NCBI RefSeq assembly: GCF_900091655.1
Contig: NZ_LT594621.1
Coordinates: 3,244,532-3,308,531 of the forward strand
Source: Culturomica massiliensis
GTDB lineage: Bacteria > Bacteroidota > Bacteroidia > Bacteroidales > Marinifilaceae
Direction of reading: 5' to 3'
DNA: 64,000 nt
In this document: piece by piece, positions 51,858 through 60,939 of the stretch
Numbering within the stretch: position 1 is the first letter of the stretch
Layout of the letters: each line of letters opens with the position of its first letter
Translations under genes and position numbers: made by a program
Notes under the pieces: model-generated
What the model was told of the DNA's origin: nothing
Seen by the model: only the letters and a program-made list of their open reading frames with translations
Databases searched by the model: none

Positions 51858-53060
51858 TTATGCTTTTTTTGCGCCCGGATATTCTTTCAAAGCGACAGCC
51901 AGCGTTTCCATCGCTTTTTTCAGATCACTGATTTTTAAAACATAAGCGATTCTGACTTCATCTTTTCCTAAACCCGGAGTGTGATAAAATCCGTCAGCCG
52001 GCGCAAGCATAACCGTTTGCCCGTTATAGCTGAAGTCTTCCAACAGCCATTGAGCAAATTTTTCTGCATCGTCTACGGGCAGACGTACAATGGAATAGAA
52101 TGCGCCTTTGGGAGTCGGGCAAATAACGCCCGGTATCTTATTCAATGCGTTTACCATGAAGTTTCGTCTTTCAATATACTCATTGTAAACGTTTGCGAAA
52201 TATTCATCGGTTGTATCTAATGAAGCTTCTGCAGCAATTTGCCCCAGTGCGGGAGGACATAGACGTGCCATTCCGAATTTAAGGGCGATTGACAAAATTT
52301 CATGATTGCGGGTAATGATAGCCCCGACACGAATACCGCATTCGCTGTAACGCTTGGACATGGAATCGAAAAGAATCGTATTTTGTTCGATCCCTTTTAA
52401 GTTCATGACTGAAAAATGTTTTAATCCGTCGTAGCAATACCGGCGGTATACTTCGTCCGAATACAAATATAAATCATATTTTTTAACAATCTTCGCCAGT
52501 TCTTCCAGCTCTTCCTGGGTATATAAATAACCAGTTGGGTTGTTGGGGTTAATGATAACGATTCCTTTTGTTTTAGGCGTTATTTGTTTTTCTATTTCAC
52601 TGATCGGAGGCAGAGCAAATCCGTTTTCTATGGTGGAAGTCACTGTTTTCACTTTTACCCCGCACATAATGGCAAAAGCCGTGTAGTTTGCGTAAAAGGG
52701 TTCCGGAATGATAATTTCGTCTCCGGGATTGAGGGTACTCATAAAAGCAAATAAAATGGCTTCCGATCCGCCGGTCGTGATCAGTATATCTTCTTCATGG
52801 ATGTGGATCCCTAAATGCTGATAATAGCCGGCTAATTTTACTTTAAGCGAAGGATTGCCTCCGGAAGGCGTGTACTCGATAACGGATAATTTCATTTCTC
52901 TTACGGCTTGTAAGGCGATAGGAGGGGTTTCGATATCCGGTTGTCCGATATTCAAGTGATATACTTTGATTCCTTTGTTTTTAGCCTGATCGGCATAGGG
53001 GACCAACTTACGGATTGGTGAAGCGGGTATCACTTTACCCATTTCTGAAATTTGTGGCAT
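51858..53060 (-). CDS. Class I/II aminotransferase (aspartate aminotransferase-like)
   Basis: 401 residues from the ATG at 53060; a TTG 14 codons upstream is less likely. PLP-dependent fold type I. The PLP lysine is in FDSMSKRYSECGIRVG (about 234-249), the cofactor-binding INPNNPTGY (about 179-187) and YSDEVYR are present, and the C-terminal arginine is in VRIAYVL. This matches the aspartate aminotransferase Ib-type group; the substrate is most likely Asp/oxoglutarate but could be another amino acid. It stands separately from the aromatic operon. Confidence 0.82.
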   Translation of the reverse strand: MPQISEMGKVIPASPIRKLVPYADQAKNKGIKVYHLNIGQPDIETPPIALQAVREMKLSVIEYTPSGGNPSLKVKLAGYYQHLGIHIHEEDILITTGGSEAILFAFMSTLNPGDEIIIPEPFYANYTAFAIMCGVKVKTVTSTIENGFALPPISEIEKQITPKTKGIVIINPNNPTGYLYTQEELEELAKIVKKYDLYLYSDEVYRRYCYDGLKHFSVMNLKGIEQNTILFDSMSKRYSECGIRVGAIITRNHEILSIALKFGMARLCPPALGQIAAEASLDTTDEYFANVYNEYIERRNFMVNALNKIPGVICPTPKGAFYSIVRLPVDDAEKFAQWLLEDFSYNGQTVMLAPADGFYHTPGLGKDEVRIAYVLKISDLKKAMETLAVALKEYPGAKKA

Positions 53061-53210
53061 TTTGTTAGGTTTATTATAGTTAGACGTTAAAAGTGGTGTC
53101 AAGATATAATAAAAATTCGTGAAATGAAGAAAAATGATAGAAATATTAAATATCCCTTTAAATACAATTGCGCAGTTAATATTATTTAAAATTATAAAAT
53201 ATTATTCGCA

Positions 53211-53912
53211 CTACATGCCGGCCTTATTTTTCAGTTTAGGAATATCAAGAAGTTTTATTTTTCGTTTTTTGGCATCGACCAAACCTTCGTTTCTATATTC
53301 CGATAAAAGTCGTATGACGGTTTCGGTTGCCGTCCCGACAAAATTACCCAGGTCTTCCCGGGAAATATTTAATTTGAGGGTTCCGTCTTCTTCTATCCCG
53401 AAGTCGTTTGCCATCATGAGTAATATTTCTGCCAACCGTTCTTTGACGGATTTTTGGGCAATGTCTTTGATATAACGGTTGGATTCTCCGAGTTCTTTAC
53501 AAGCGATTTGCATGAGTTCGTATGCAAAATCGGAATTGGTCTTGATGAGTTGTAAAAGTGTATTTTCTGGAATAAAATAAAGAATTGCGTCTGAAAGAAC
53601 TTTAACGGAAGTACATGCTTTCTCTTTGAGGATGACTGAGCGGAAGCCGAAAAAATCACCTTCTTTTTCAAATTTGATGATTTGTTCTTTTCCTTCATAT
53701 CCGGTTTGAAAAATTTTGATGATTCCGTTATAGACGAAATAACAGCCTTTCATCCGGGCTCCTTCCGAGTAAACGATACTTCCTTTTTTATAAAATTGCA
53801 CAAACTCGTCGCTGAACAGTAAGTTCAACTCGTCTTGGGAAAGATTTCTAAATGTCCGGCTGAATTTTTCGCGGCACTCTTGTTGATCCGGTAATCTTAT
53901 TTCATCTTTCAT
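53211..53912 (-). CDS. Crp/Fnr family transcriptional regulator
   Basis: 233 residues. The N-terminal cyclic-nucleotide-binding type beta-barrel covers about 20-135 (GSIVYSEGARMKGCYFVYNGIIKIF, EGDFFGFRSV). The C-terminal winged HTH (about 165-225) has the recognition helix in NISREDLGNFVGTATETVIRLLSEYRNEGLV. No CxxC-type cluster for an iron-sulfur centre is visible, so an Fnr-type oxygen sensor is unlikely; the effector is unknown. It lies between dxs and the aminotransferase gene on the same strand, with 24 nt to dxs. Confidence 0.88.
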   Translation of the reverse strand: MKDEIRLPDQQECREKFSRTFRNLSQDELNLLFSDEFVQFYKKGSIVYSEGARMKGCYFVYNGIIKIFQTGYEGKEQIIKFEKEGDFFGFRSVILKEKACTSVKVLSDAILYFIPENTLLQLIKTNSDFAYELMQIACKELGESNRYIKDIAQKSVKERLAEILLMMANDFGIEEDGTLKLNISREDLGNFVGTATETVIRLLSEYRNEGLVDAKKRKIKLLDIPKLKNKAGM

Positions 53913-53936
53913 TGTGCGTGTTGTCTGTCGGATATT

Positions 53937-55811
53937 TTAATTTAACATCTTTTGAAGTCTGTCATAGATACTTTCTTCGTCATAACCGCATAGTTTACGA
54001 AGTTGTTGTTGACTGCCGTGTTCGATGAATTGGTCGGGTATACCCAATCTGCTTACTTGTGCATGGTAATGATGGTCCGCCATAAATTCGAGTACGGCAC
54101 TTCCCAGACCGCCTGTAACGGTTCCGTCCTCAATAGTCATTACTTTTGTAAATTTCCGGAATATCGTATGTAACAATTCTTCATCCAATGGTTTCAGGAA
54201 ACGGATATCGTATAAAGCAATGCTGTTTTCCGGACATTTGCCGATGGCTTTTTCTGCTGCAATTGCTGCGGTTCCGATGGTTATAACCGCTATTTGATTG
54301 CCTTCGATGAGGCAGCTTCCTTTACCTATTTCCACTTCTTCCAGGGGAGTCTGCCAGTGCTGCATGGAGCCGTTTCCTCTTGGATACCGGATAACAAAAG
54401 GACCTTTGTCCGGTAATTGGGCCGTATACATCATGTTGCGCAACTCCTGTTCGTTACGGGGTGCGGCTATCGTTATTCCGGGTACACAACGGAAATAAGC
54501 CAGGTCAAATGCGCCGTGGTGGGTAGCTCCGTCCGAGCCTACAAGTCCGCCACGGTCCAGACAGAGGACAACATTCAACCCCTGAAGAGCTACGTCATGA
54601 ATAACTTGATCGTAAGCTCTTTGCATGAAAGAAGAGTAAATGTTACAATAGGGAATCAAGCCCTTCGCTGCCAATCCGGCTGAAAATGTCACGGCATGTT
54701 GTTCCGCTATACCGACATCAAAGCAACGGTCCGGCATTTCTTTCATCATGATATTCAGAGAGCAACCGGTAGGCATTGCAGGGGTGATTCCTACGATTTT
54801 TGGATTTTTACGGGCAAGTTCCAGTAAGGTATGTCCGAAAACATCCTGAAATTTAGGTGTCAAAGGCGGATTCTCATGTATCAGTTCTCCGGTCAGTTTG
54901 TTGTATTTTCCGGGAGCGTGCCAGGTTGTTTTGTCTGCTTCTGCCTGTTGAAAGCCCTTTCCTTTGACTGTGATACAATGTAAGAGTTTGGGGCCTTTTA
55001 TTTTTTGGAGATCCCGTAATATTTTTACCAGATGGTTGACATCGTGTCCGTCTACCGGACCGAAATACCGGAGTCCCATGGCTTCAAACAGATTACTCTG
55101 TTTCAGCAGGATGGACTTTATACTGTTATCGATGTTTTGTATGAAACGACGCATTCCCGGACTGATCCGGTTGAATTTTCCCAGTATATGCCATACGTCG
55201 TTTTTGAGTTTATTGTAGGTTTTGGACGTGGCAACATCCAGCAGATAGTCGTTTAAGCCTCCGACATTCGGGTCGATGGCCATATTGTTGTCATTGAGGA
55301 TAATCAATAGGTTGTTTTTGTGAACCCCTGCGTTATTCAATGCTTCGAAAGCCATTCCGCCTGTCATTGATCCGTCTCCGATCACAGCTACGGATTGGCG
55401 GCCTTCTTCTCCGTTGAGATCTGCCGCTATGGCCATTCCTAAAGCCGCGGAAATGGAAGTTGAAGAATGCCCTGTTCCAAAAGAATCGTATTCGCTTTCG
55501 GACATCTTGGGAAATCCGCTGATCCCTCCCAGTTGACGCTTGTTTTTGAATTGTTCTTTTCTGCCGGTAAGGATTTTATGGGCGTAAGACTGATGTCCGA
55601 CATCCCAGATCAGATTGTCGTAGGGCGTATTCAAAACGTAGTGTAAAGCGACTGTTAGTTCTACGACCCCAAGGCTGGCTCCTAAATGTCCCGGATTTTC
55701 CGCACAATCGTCTATAATCTTCCGGCGGATTTCATTACATAATTGAATGAGAGCATCCTCCGGTACTTTTTTCAGGTCTTCGGGTGTGTTTATTTTATCC
55801 AGTATATCCAT
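53937..55811 (-). CDS. dxs: 1-deoxy-D-xylulose-5-phosphate synthase
   Basis: 624 residues from the ATG at 55811 (MDILDKINTPED); a TTG seven codons upstream is not preferred. DXS joins pyruvate and glyceraldehyde-3-phosphate in the MEP isoprenoid pathway, with thiamine diphosphate. The TPP-binding motif GDGSMTGGMAFEALNNAG is near residue 147, the DVGHQSYAHKILTGR segment near 70 and the DRGGLVGSDGATHHG segment near 410. The C-terminal transketolase domain is complete. It runs leftward and lies 52 nt beyond pyrH. Confidence 0.96.
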   Translation of the reverse strand: MDILDKINTPEDLKKVPEDALIQLCNEIRRKIIDDCAENPGHLGASLGVVELTVALHYVLNTPYDNLIWDVGHQSYAHKILTGRKEQFKNKRQLGGISGFPKMSESEYDSFGTGHSSTSISAALGMAIAADLNGEEGRQSVAVIGDGSMTGGMAFEALNNAGVHKNNLLIILNDNNMAIDPNVGGLNDYLLDVATSKTYNKLKNDVWHILGKFNRISPGMRRFIQNIDNSIKSILLKQSNLFEAMGLRYFGPVDGHDVNHLVKILRDLQKIKGPKLLHCITVKGKGFQQAEADKTTWHAPGKYNKLTGELIHENPPLTPKFQDVFGHTLLELARKNPKIVGITPAMPTGCSLNIMMKEMPDRCFDVGIAEQHAVTFSAGLAAKGLIPYCNIYSSFMQRAYDQVIHDVALQGLNVVLCLDRGGLVGSDGATHHGAFDLAYFRCVPGITIAAPRNEQELRNMMYTAQLPDKGPFVIRYPRGNGSMQHWQTPLEEVEIGKGSCLIEGNQIAVITIGTAAIAAEKAIGKCPENSIALYDIRFLKPLDEELLHTIFRKFTKVMTIEDGTVTGGLGSAVLEFMADHHYHAQVSRLGIPDQFIEHGSQQQLRKLCGYDEESIYDRLQKMLN

Positions 55812-55863
55812 AACCTTCAGTAGGCATAACAATCGTAATCAAAAAGAAAAAAATCGGAAAGTC

Positions 55864-56574
55864 CTACCCTTCATATACTACAGTGCCTATTTCTTCCCCA
55901 TCCATCAGTTTTTTCAGGTTGCCTTCGACATCCATATTGAAAACGACGATCGGAAGGTGATTTTCCTTACACATTGTCGTAGCCGTTAAATCCATAACTT
56001 TTAAACCTTTGTTGTATATTTCATCATAGGTGATCCGGTCAAATTTTACAGCTGTCGGATCTTTTTCCGGGTCTGCCGTATAAATACCGTCTACACGGGT
56101 CCCTTTCAACATGGCGTCGGCTTCGATTTCGATCGCCCGCAGACTGCTTCCGGTGTCTGTTGTAAAATAAGGATTTCCCGTACCGGCGCTGAACAGGGTG
56201 ACATAACCCTGTTCGAGGTATTCCACTGCTTTACTTTTCGCATAAAACTCTCCGATGGGTTCCATACGAATGGCTGTCAACACCCGGTTTTTACAACCTT
56301 CGTTGTCCAACGCGGAGCTAAGTGCCAGCGCATTGATTACCGTAGCTAACATACCCATGCTGTCTCCTTTTACCCGGTCGAATCCTTTTTTTGAACCGCT
56401 TAATCCCCTGAAAATATTTCCACCTCCGATCACGATCCCGATTTGTACGCCCATATCAGCAATTTCTTTGATCTGGCGTGCATAACTTTCAACACATTTT
56501 ACGTCAATTCCGTATTTTTGGTTGCCCATTAAAGATTCACCGCTTAGCTTTAATAAAATACGTTTATATTTCAT
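55864..56574 (-). CDS. pyrH: UMP kinase
   Basis: 236 residues. Phosphorylates UMP to UDP in pyrimidine synthesis. Landmarks: KRILLKLSGESLMG (about 4-17, phosphate binding), GIVIGGGNIFRG (about 45-56), GDSMGMLATVINALAL (about 70-85), FSAGTGNPYFTTDTGSSLRAIEIEADAMLKGT, and VDGIYTADPEKDP, all of the amino-acid-kinase fold. The C-terminal segment ends GTVVYEG. Full length and all motifs intact. It is followed by dxs on the same strand; the glycosyltransferase gene diverges upstream. Confidence 0.96.
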   Translation of the reverse strand: MKYKRILLKLSGESLMGNQKYGIDVKCVESYARQIKEIADMGVQIGIVIGGGNIFRGLSGSKKGFDRVKGDSMGMLATVINALALSSALDNEGCKNRVLTAIRMEPIGEFYAKSKAVEYLEQGYVTLFSAGTGNPYFTTDTGSSLRAIEIEADAMLKGTRVDGIYTADPEKDPTAVKFDRITYDEIYNKGLKVMDLTATTMCKENHLPIVVFNMDVEGNLKKLMDGEEIGTVVYEG

Positions 56575-56710
56575 ATCTTTGTACTTTATTTTGTAAAATA
56601 ACTTCTTTATTGCTCCTGATCTTCGCTAAAATTTAGTGAGTTGGATAAAAGCAGAGCAAAGCTAATTAATTTTGTGTTATTCTTTGACGAAATGAATGTA
56701 AATTTTAAAT

Positions 56711-57442
56711 ATGAATAAATCTGCAAATTATAAATTGACCATTATTGTACCGGTCTATAATGAGGAAGGAAATATAAGGCGTTTGGAAGCGGAGTTGACT
56801 CATTTTTTACAGATTTCCAAGATTCCGGCTTGTGTCCTTTTTGTAAACGACGGTTCAACCGATGGAAGTAAATCTTTGATGGAGCAGGTTTGTACAAAAA
56901 ATAAGGATTTTTTCTTTTTGAATCTTGAAAAGAACGGAGGATTGAGTGCTGCGATGAAGGCTGGAATCGACAATACTTATTCCGATTATGTCGGTTATAT
57001 CGATGCCGATTTGCAAACTTCTCCCGAGGATTTTAATCTTTTAATCGACCATCTCGGAGCGTATGAGATGGTGATGGGTATCCGGACCGGCAGGAAGGAC
57101 AGTTTTGTAAAGAATATGTCTTCCAGAATTGCCAACGGTTTCCGGAGGGCGATGACTCATGACGGTGTCGAAGATACGGGATGCCCTTTGAAGATCCTGA
57201 AGACGGATTATGCCAAACGCATTCCTTTTTTTACCGGGATGCATCGTTTTTTACCTGCCCTTATCCAACTGCAACACGGGCGTGTTAAACAGGTACCGGT
57301 GAGACATTTCCCGCGTATTGCCGGAAAATCCAAATATCACCTTTGGAATCGTCTGGCCGGTCCGTTCAAAGATTGTTTCGCCTACCGTTGGATGAAAAAA
57401 CGTTATATTAACTATATTGTCGCCGATTCCAATCTGAATTAG
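56711..57442 (+). CDS. Glycosyltransferase family 2 (DPM1-like)
   Basis: 243 residues. A GT-A fold with the N-terminal TIIVPVYNEEGNIRRLE (about 9-25), the DDGST-type motif VNDGSTDGSK, and the DxD motif in YIDADLQTSPEDF (about 96-108). The C-terminus contains a short amphipathic KYHLWNRLAGPFKDCFAYRW segment, as in dolichyl-phosphate mannosyltransferase-like enzymes. Paired with a LAB_N-domain membrane protein 7 nt downstream, it probably makes or transfers a lipid-linked sugar for the cell envelope; donor and acceptor cannot be named. TAATTTTG at 56667-56674 may be a -7 box. Confidence 0.85.
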   Translation: MNKSANYKLTIIVPVYNEEGNIRRLEAELTHFLQISKIPACVLFVNDGSTDGSKSLMEQVCTKNKDFFFLNLEKNGGLSAAMKAGIDNTYSDYVGYIDADLQTSPEDFNLLIDHLGAYEMVMGIRTGRKDSFVKNMSSRIANGFRRAMTHDGVEDTGCPLKILKTDYAKRIPFFTGMHRFLPALIQLQHGRVKQVPVRHFPRIAGKSKYHLWNRLAGPFKDCFAYRWMKKRYINYIVADSNLN

Positions 57443-57449
57443 TCTTTTT

Positions 57450-58061
57450 ATGATATATATCATCGGTTTTTTGGCACAACTCCTGTTTTCGGCGCGTTTG
57501 TTGCTGCAATGGATTATGTCTGAAAGGGCTAAAAAAGTCGTTTCTCCTTCTATTTTTTGGAAACTGAGCCTGATCGGAGCCTGGCTGTTATTTATTTACG
57601 GATGGCTGCGGGATGATTTTGCGATCATTCTCGGGCAGTTGATCTCTTATTATATCTATATCTGGAACCTGGATAAAAAAGAGAGCTGGCGGAAAGTACC
57701 TTTTGGAATCCGTTATATTATTTTACTTACTCCGGTTGCCGCTCTTTTTTATATGGTAAAAGATATTCCGGCTTTTGTCGATCAATTTTTCAGAAATGAA
57801 GATATCCCTTTGGGAGTATTGATTTTCGGCTCGATGGGACAGATTATTTTTACACTGCGTTTTGTTTATCAATGGCTGTATTCCCGGCGGAAAAATGAGT
57901 CGATGCTGCCGTTGGGATTCTGGCTGATCAGCCTGAGCGGTTCTTTAATCATTGTCGCCTATGCTCTTTACCGGCGTGATCCGGTGTTGATTTTGGGGCA
58001 ATCTACCGGACTGATCGTGTATTGCCGGAATATATACATATTGAAAAAATCGAAAGGCTGA
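57450..58061 (+). CDS. LAB_N (lipid-A-disaccharide synthase N-terminal domain) membrane protein
   Basis: 203 residues with two copies of the LAB_N motif. The first is IIGFLAQLLFSARLLLQWIMSERAKKVVSPSIFWKLSLIG (about 3-42) and the second FGSMGQIIFTLRFVYQWLYSRRKNESMLPLGFWLISLSG (about 131-169). Each has a hydrophobic helix followed by a QW-S-R segment, and five or so transmembrane helices are expected in total. It is a stand-alone domain that in some enzymes precedes LpxB but here stands beside the glycosyltransferase, suggesting a role with undecaprenyl- or lipid-linked sugars. Confidence 0.85.
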   Translation: MIYIIGFLAQLLFSARLLLQWIMSERAKKVVSPSIFWKLSLIGAWLLFIYGWLRDDFAIILGQLISYYIYIWNLDKKESWRKVPFGIRYIILLTPVAALFYMVKDIPAFVDQFFRNEDIPLGVLIFGSMGQIIFTLRFVYQWLYSRRKNESMLPLGFWLISLSGSLIIVAYALYRRDPVLILGQSTGLIVYCRNIYILKKSKG

Positions 58062-58089
58062 TCTTTATTTTTTGATTTCCGGTTTTGTT

Positions 58090-59211
58090 ATGAGTATTTA
58101 TATACACGTCCCGTTTTGCAGGAGTAAATGTTTTTATTGTGGTTTTTACTCTGTGGCTTCGTTGAATTTCAAGGAAGCTTATCTAAGTGCATTGTGCCGG
58201 GAAATCGGCTTGAGGACAAATTATTTACCGCGAAAGGAGATACGTACGCTTTATTTCGGAGGAGGGACACCTTCTTATCTGGCATTGGCCGATTTGGAGA
58301 AAATCGTGGAAAAATTGTCGGGTCATTATTCTTTTCATCCGGAAGCAGAGCGGACGATTGAAATAAATCCGGAAGATGCCGGTCCCGACAAATTGAAAGG
58401 TTTGCGTCAACTCGGCTTTAACCGGTTGAGTATAGGTGTTCAGACTTTCCGGGAGGATGCTTTGAAACGGATAAATCGTACACATACGGCAAAAATGGCG
58501 GTTGAAAGTGTGGAAAATGCCCTGAAGGCCGGTTTCAGTAATGTAAGTATTGATCTGATTCTCGGCTTGCCGGGCTGTGGTCCGGAAGACCTGGAACGTG
58601 ATCTGCGGAGAGCCGTTGAACTGCCGGTTACTCATCTGTCGGTTTATATGTTGAGTGTCGACCCGGGGTCCGTTTTTGAAAAGCAGTTGGCCAAAGGCGG
58701 ATTTGCCGGAGCTTCTGACGATCTGTTAGCCGGATATTACCGGATGGCTGTCCAGATATTGAGGGACAATGGATTTGAACATTATGAAATATCCAATTTT
58801 GCCCGAAAGCAGAAATATGCCGTGCACAATATGAATTATTGGCAGCAAAAACCCTACATCGGTTTCGGGCCTGCGGCTCATTCTTACGATCTGACTTCTC
58901 GACAATGGAATATTGCTCATGTGAAATCTTATATAGAAAGTTTAAATAATAATTGTTTAAACTTTGAACGAGAGGAATTAAATAAAGTTGATTTGTATAA
59001 TGAATATATTATGACCAGCTTGCGGACAATGTGGGGTGCGGACCTTTGTTTGCTGGAAAACGTGTATGGCATTTATTGGGCTTTGCAACAGGGGAAGGTA
59101 GAGGATTATATTCAAAAGGGACTTATGAGGAAAGAGCGGGGAAAATTGATGCTGACGGAAGACGGTTGGTTGTTGTCCGACTCTGTTTTTAGCGATTTAT
59201 TTGTCGTTTAA
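58090..59211 (+). CDS. hemW: HemW-like radical SAM protein
   Basis: 373 residues from the ATG at 58090 (a TTG 18 nt upstream is not preferred). The radical SAM cluster motif is VPFCRSKCFYCGF (Cys 10, 14, 17), typical of the CxxxCxxC signature, with the HemN/HemW-type TLYFGGGTPSYL downstream and IDLILGLPG (about 157-165). The protein is a full-length HemW, formerly called coproporphyrinogen III oxidase-like, now thought to handle heme delivery rather than oxidise coproporphyrinogen. It ends 20 nt before the TTTG element of the asnS promoter. Confidence 0.88.
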   Translation: MSIYIHVPFCRSKCFYCGFYSVASLNFKEAYLSALCREIGLRTNYLPRKEIRTLYFGGGTPSYLALADLEKIVEKLSGHYSFHPEAERTIEINPEDAGPDKLKGLRQLGFNRLSIGVQTFREDALKRINRTHTAKMAVESVENALKAGFSNVSIDLILGLPGCGPEDLERDLRRAVELPVTHLSVYMLSVDPGSVFEKQLAKGGFAGASDDLLAGYYRMAVQILRDNGFEHYEISNFARKQKYAVHNMNYWQQKPYIGFGPAAHSYDLTSRQWNIAHVKSYIESLNNNCLNFEREELNKVDLYNEYIMTSLRTMWGADLCLLENVYGIYWALQQGKVEDYIQKGLMRKERGKLMLTEDGWLLSDSVFSDLFVV

Positions 59212-59230
59212 TGTTTAAATGGATTGTTTT

Positions 59231-59262
59231 TTTGTCGTTTTGGCTGTTTTTCTTTACTTTTG
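59231..59262 (+). promoter_or_regulatory. asnS promoter, Bacteroidota type
   Basis: TTTG (59231-59234), exactly 20 nt, TACTTTTG (59255-59262). This fits the TTTG-N19-21-TAnnTTTG consensus completely. The transcript would start near 59270, i.e. at the first base of the repeat element below, leaving a leader of about 160 nt before asnS. Confidence 0.72.
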
Positions 59263-59270
59263 CAAGTTCA

Positions 59271-59363
59271 TAAGTCCGTTGACTTATTTGATTTTTCGTA
59301 GATTCTTTGTGTACAGATACTTGAAGTGTTGAAATGCATAATTAATTTTGAACAATTACTTAA
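59271..59363 (+). repeat. Leader repeat element, copy B (5' leader of asnS)
   Basis: 93-bp near copy of 38559-38653. It begins with the hairpin TAAGTC-CGTT-GACTTA, so the predicted asnS transcript would carry a 5'-terminal hairpin. It shares ACAGATACTT, TTGAAATG and AATTAATTTTGAA blocks with copy A. 69 bp separate its end from the asnS start. The two genes behind the copies are both linked to amino acid use (Phe/Tyr synthesis; Asn-tRNA charging), but no terminator or long leader frame follows copy B. Confidence 0.8.
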
Positions 59364-59432
59364 TAAAATAGTTGGGTTTTAACAGAGACTGTCAGGACTA
59401 GTTGTGTTGTGATGGTTGTAACTTGAAATGAA

Positions 59433-60878
59433 ATGGAAACAAAAAAAACGTCTGTAAAAGAATTGTTGCAGTCCGGAGAGTGCAACAAAGAAGTTGAGAT
59501 TAAGGGATGGGTAAGAACTAAACGGGGTAATAAACAGGTGAATTTTATCGCGTTGAATGACGGTTCCACGATTAATAATATACAGATTGTTGTTGATATG
59601 AATCGTTTCCCGGAGGAACTTATGAAAAAAGTGACTACGGGAGCAGCTATATGTGTGAGAGGGTTGTTGGTGGAGAGTGCAGGGGCCGGACAAGCTCATG
59701 AGATTCAGGCTGAAGAGTTGACGGTTTTAGGGGAAGCCGATCCTGAAAAATTCCCGATACAACCGAAAAAACATTCTTTGGAATTTCTGCGCGAGGTTGC
59801 TCATTTGAGATTCCGCACGAATATTTTCGGAGCCGTTTTTCGTATTCGTCATGCCATGGCTTTTGCGATTCATCAGTATTTCAATGATCACGGTTTTTAT
59901 TATTTGCATACGCCGTTGATTACGGCATCGGATTGTGAGGGTGCCGGAGAAATGTTTCGTGTAACTACGTTGGATTTGAAAAATCCGCCTTTAAGAGAAG
60001 ATGGGGAAATCGATTTTAAGCAGGATTTTTTCGGTAAATCAACGAACCTGACTGTGAGCGGTCAATTGGAAGGCGAGTTGGGGGCTATGGCATTGGGCAA
60101 GATTTATACATTCGGTCCGACATTCCGGGCTGAAAATTCCAATACGACGCGTCATTTGTCTGAATTTTGGATGATTGAGCCGGAAATGGCTTTTTATGAT
60201 TTGACAGACAATATGGATCTGGCTGAAGATTTCCTGAAATATCTGATCCGTTATGCGCTCGAGCATTGTATGGACGATTTGAAATTTTTGAGTGCCCGTC
60301 AGCAGGATGAAGAAAAGGATAAGAAAGCAGAAGAGCGTTCGATGGAATTGATTGAAAAACTGAATTTTGTTCTGACTCATGATTTTGAACGGGTTACCTA
60401 TACGGATGCCATTGATATTCTGAAAAACAGTAAGCCGAATAAGAATGGTAAATTCCAATATCCGGTTGAGGGATGGGGTGTTGATTTACAGAGTGAGCAT
60501 GAACGCTATCTGGTGGAGAAACATTTTAAGAAGCCGGTTATTTTGACCGGTTATCCCAAAGAGATAAAAGCATTCTATATGAAACAGAATCCGGATGGAA
60601 AGACGGTTGCTGCCATGGATGTTTTGTTCCCGGGAATCGGAGAGATTATCGGTGGTTCTCAACGGGAAGAAAATTACGATAAATTGGTTGCCCGTATGCA
60701 GGAAGTGGACATCCCGGTTGACAGTATGTCTTACTATCTGGATACCCGCCGTTTCGGATCGGCCGTACACAGTGGCTTCGGATTGGGCTTTGAGCGTCTT
60801 TTACTGTTTGTGACAGGAATGGGAAATATCCGGGATGTGATACCTTTTCCGCGTACTCCGAAAAACGCTGAATTTTAA
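59433..60878 (+). CDS. asnS: Asparaginyl-tRNA synthetase
   Basis: 481 residues, class IIb aminoacyl-tRNA synthetase. An N-terminal OB-fold (about 20-115, EIKGWVRTKRGNKQVNFIALNDGS) binds the anticodon. The catalytic core has motif 1 (HAMAFAIHQYFNDHGFYYLHTPLIT), motif 2 (GPTFRAENSNTTRHLSEFWMIEPEMAF) and motif 3 (GSAVHSGFGLGFERLLLF). The asparagine rather than aspartate assignment rests on the AENSNTTRHLSEF segment and overall form. The 5' leader carries the repeat element and a well-formed promoter. A perfect hairpin follows the stop codon. Confidence 0.96.
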   Translation: METKKTSVKELLQSGECNKEVEIKGWVRTKRGNKQVNFIALNDGSTINNIQIVVDMNRFPEELMKKVTTGAAICVRGLLVESAGAGQAHEIQAEELTVLGEADPEKFPIQPKKHSLEFLREVAHLRFRTNIFGAVFRIRHAMAFAIHQYFNDHGFYYLHTPLITASDCEGAGEMFRVTTLDLKNPPLREDGEIDFKQDFFGKSTNLTVSGQLEGELGAMALGKIYTFGPTFRAENSNTTRHLSEFWMIEPEMAFYDLTDNMDLAEDFLKYLIRYALEHCMDDLKFLSARQQDEEKDKKAEERSMELIEKLNFVLTHDFERVTYTDAIDILKNSKPNKNGKFQYPVEGWGVDLQSEHERYLVEKHFKKPVILTGYPKEIKAFYMKQNPDGKTVAAMDVLFPGIGEIIGGSQREENYDKLVARMQEVDIPVDSMSYYLDTRRFGSAVHSGFGLGFERLLLFVTGMGNIRDVIPFPRTPKNAEF

Positions 60879-60889
60879 TGTAAATTGAG

Positions 60890-60921
60890 AGAAGATAAAA
60901 GAGAAACCTCTTTTATCTTCT
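60890..60921 (+). terminator. Terminator after asnS
   Basis: Perfect 14-bp stem AGAAGATAAAAGAG (60890-60903) / CTCTTTTATCTTCT (60908-60921) with an AAAC loop. It is AT-rich with only a modest T-tract after it, so read-through into rpoN is possible. Confidence 0.7.
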
Positions 60922-60939
60922 GTTTATATTTTAAATACT

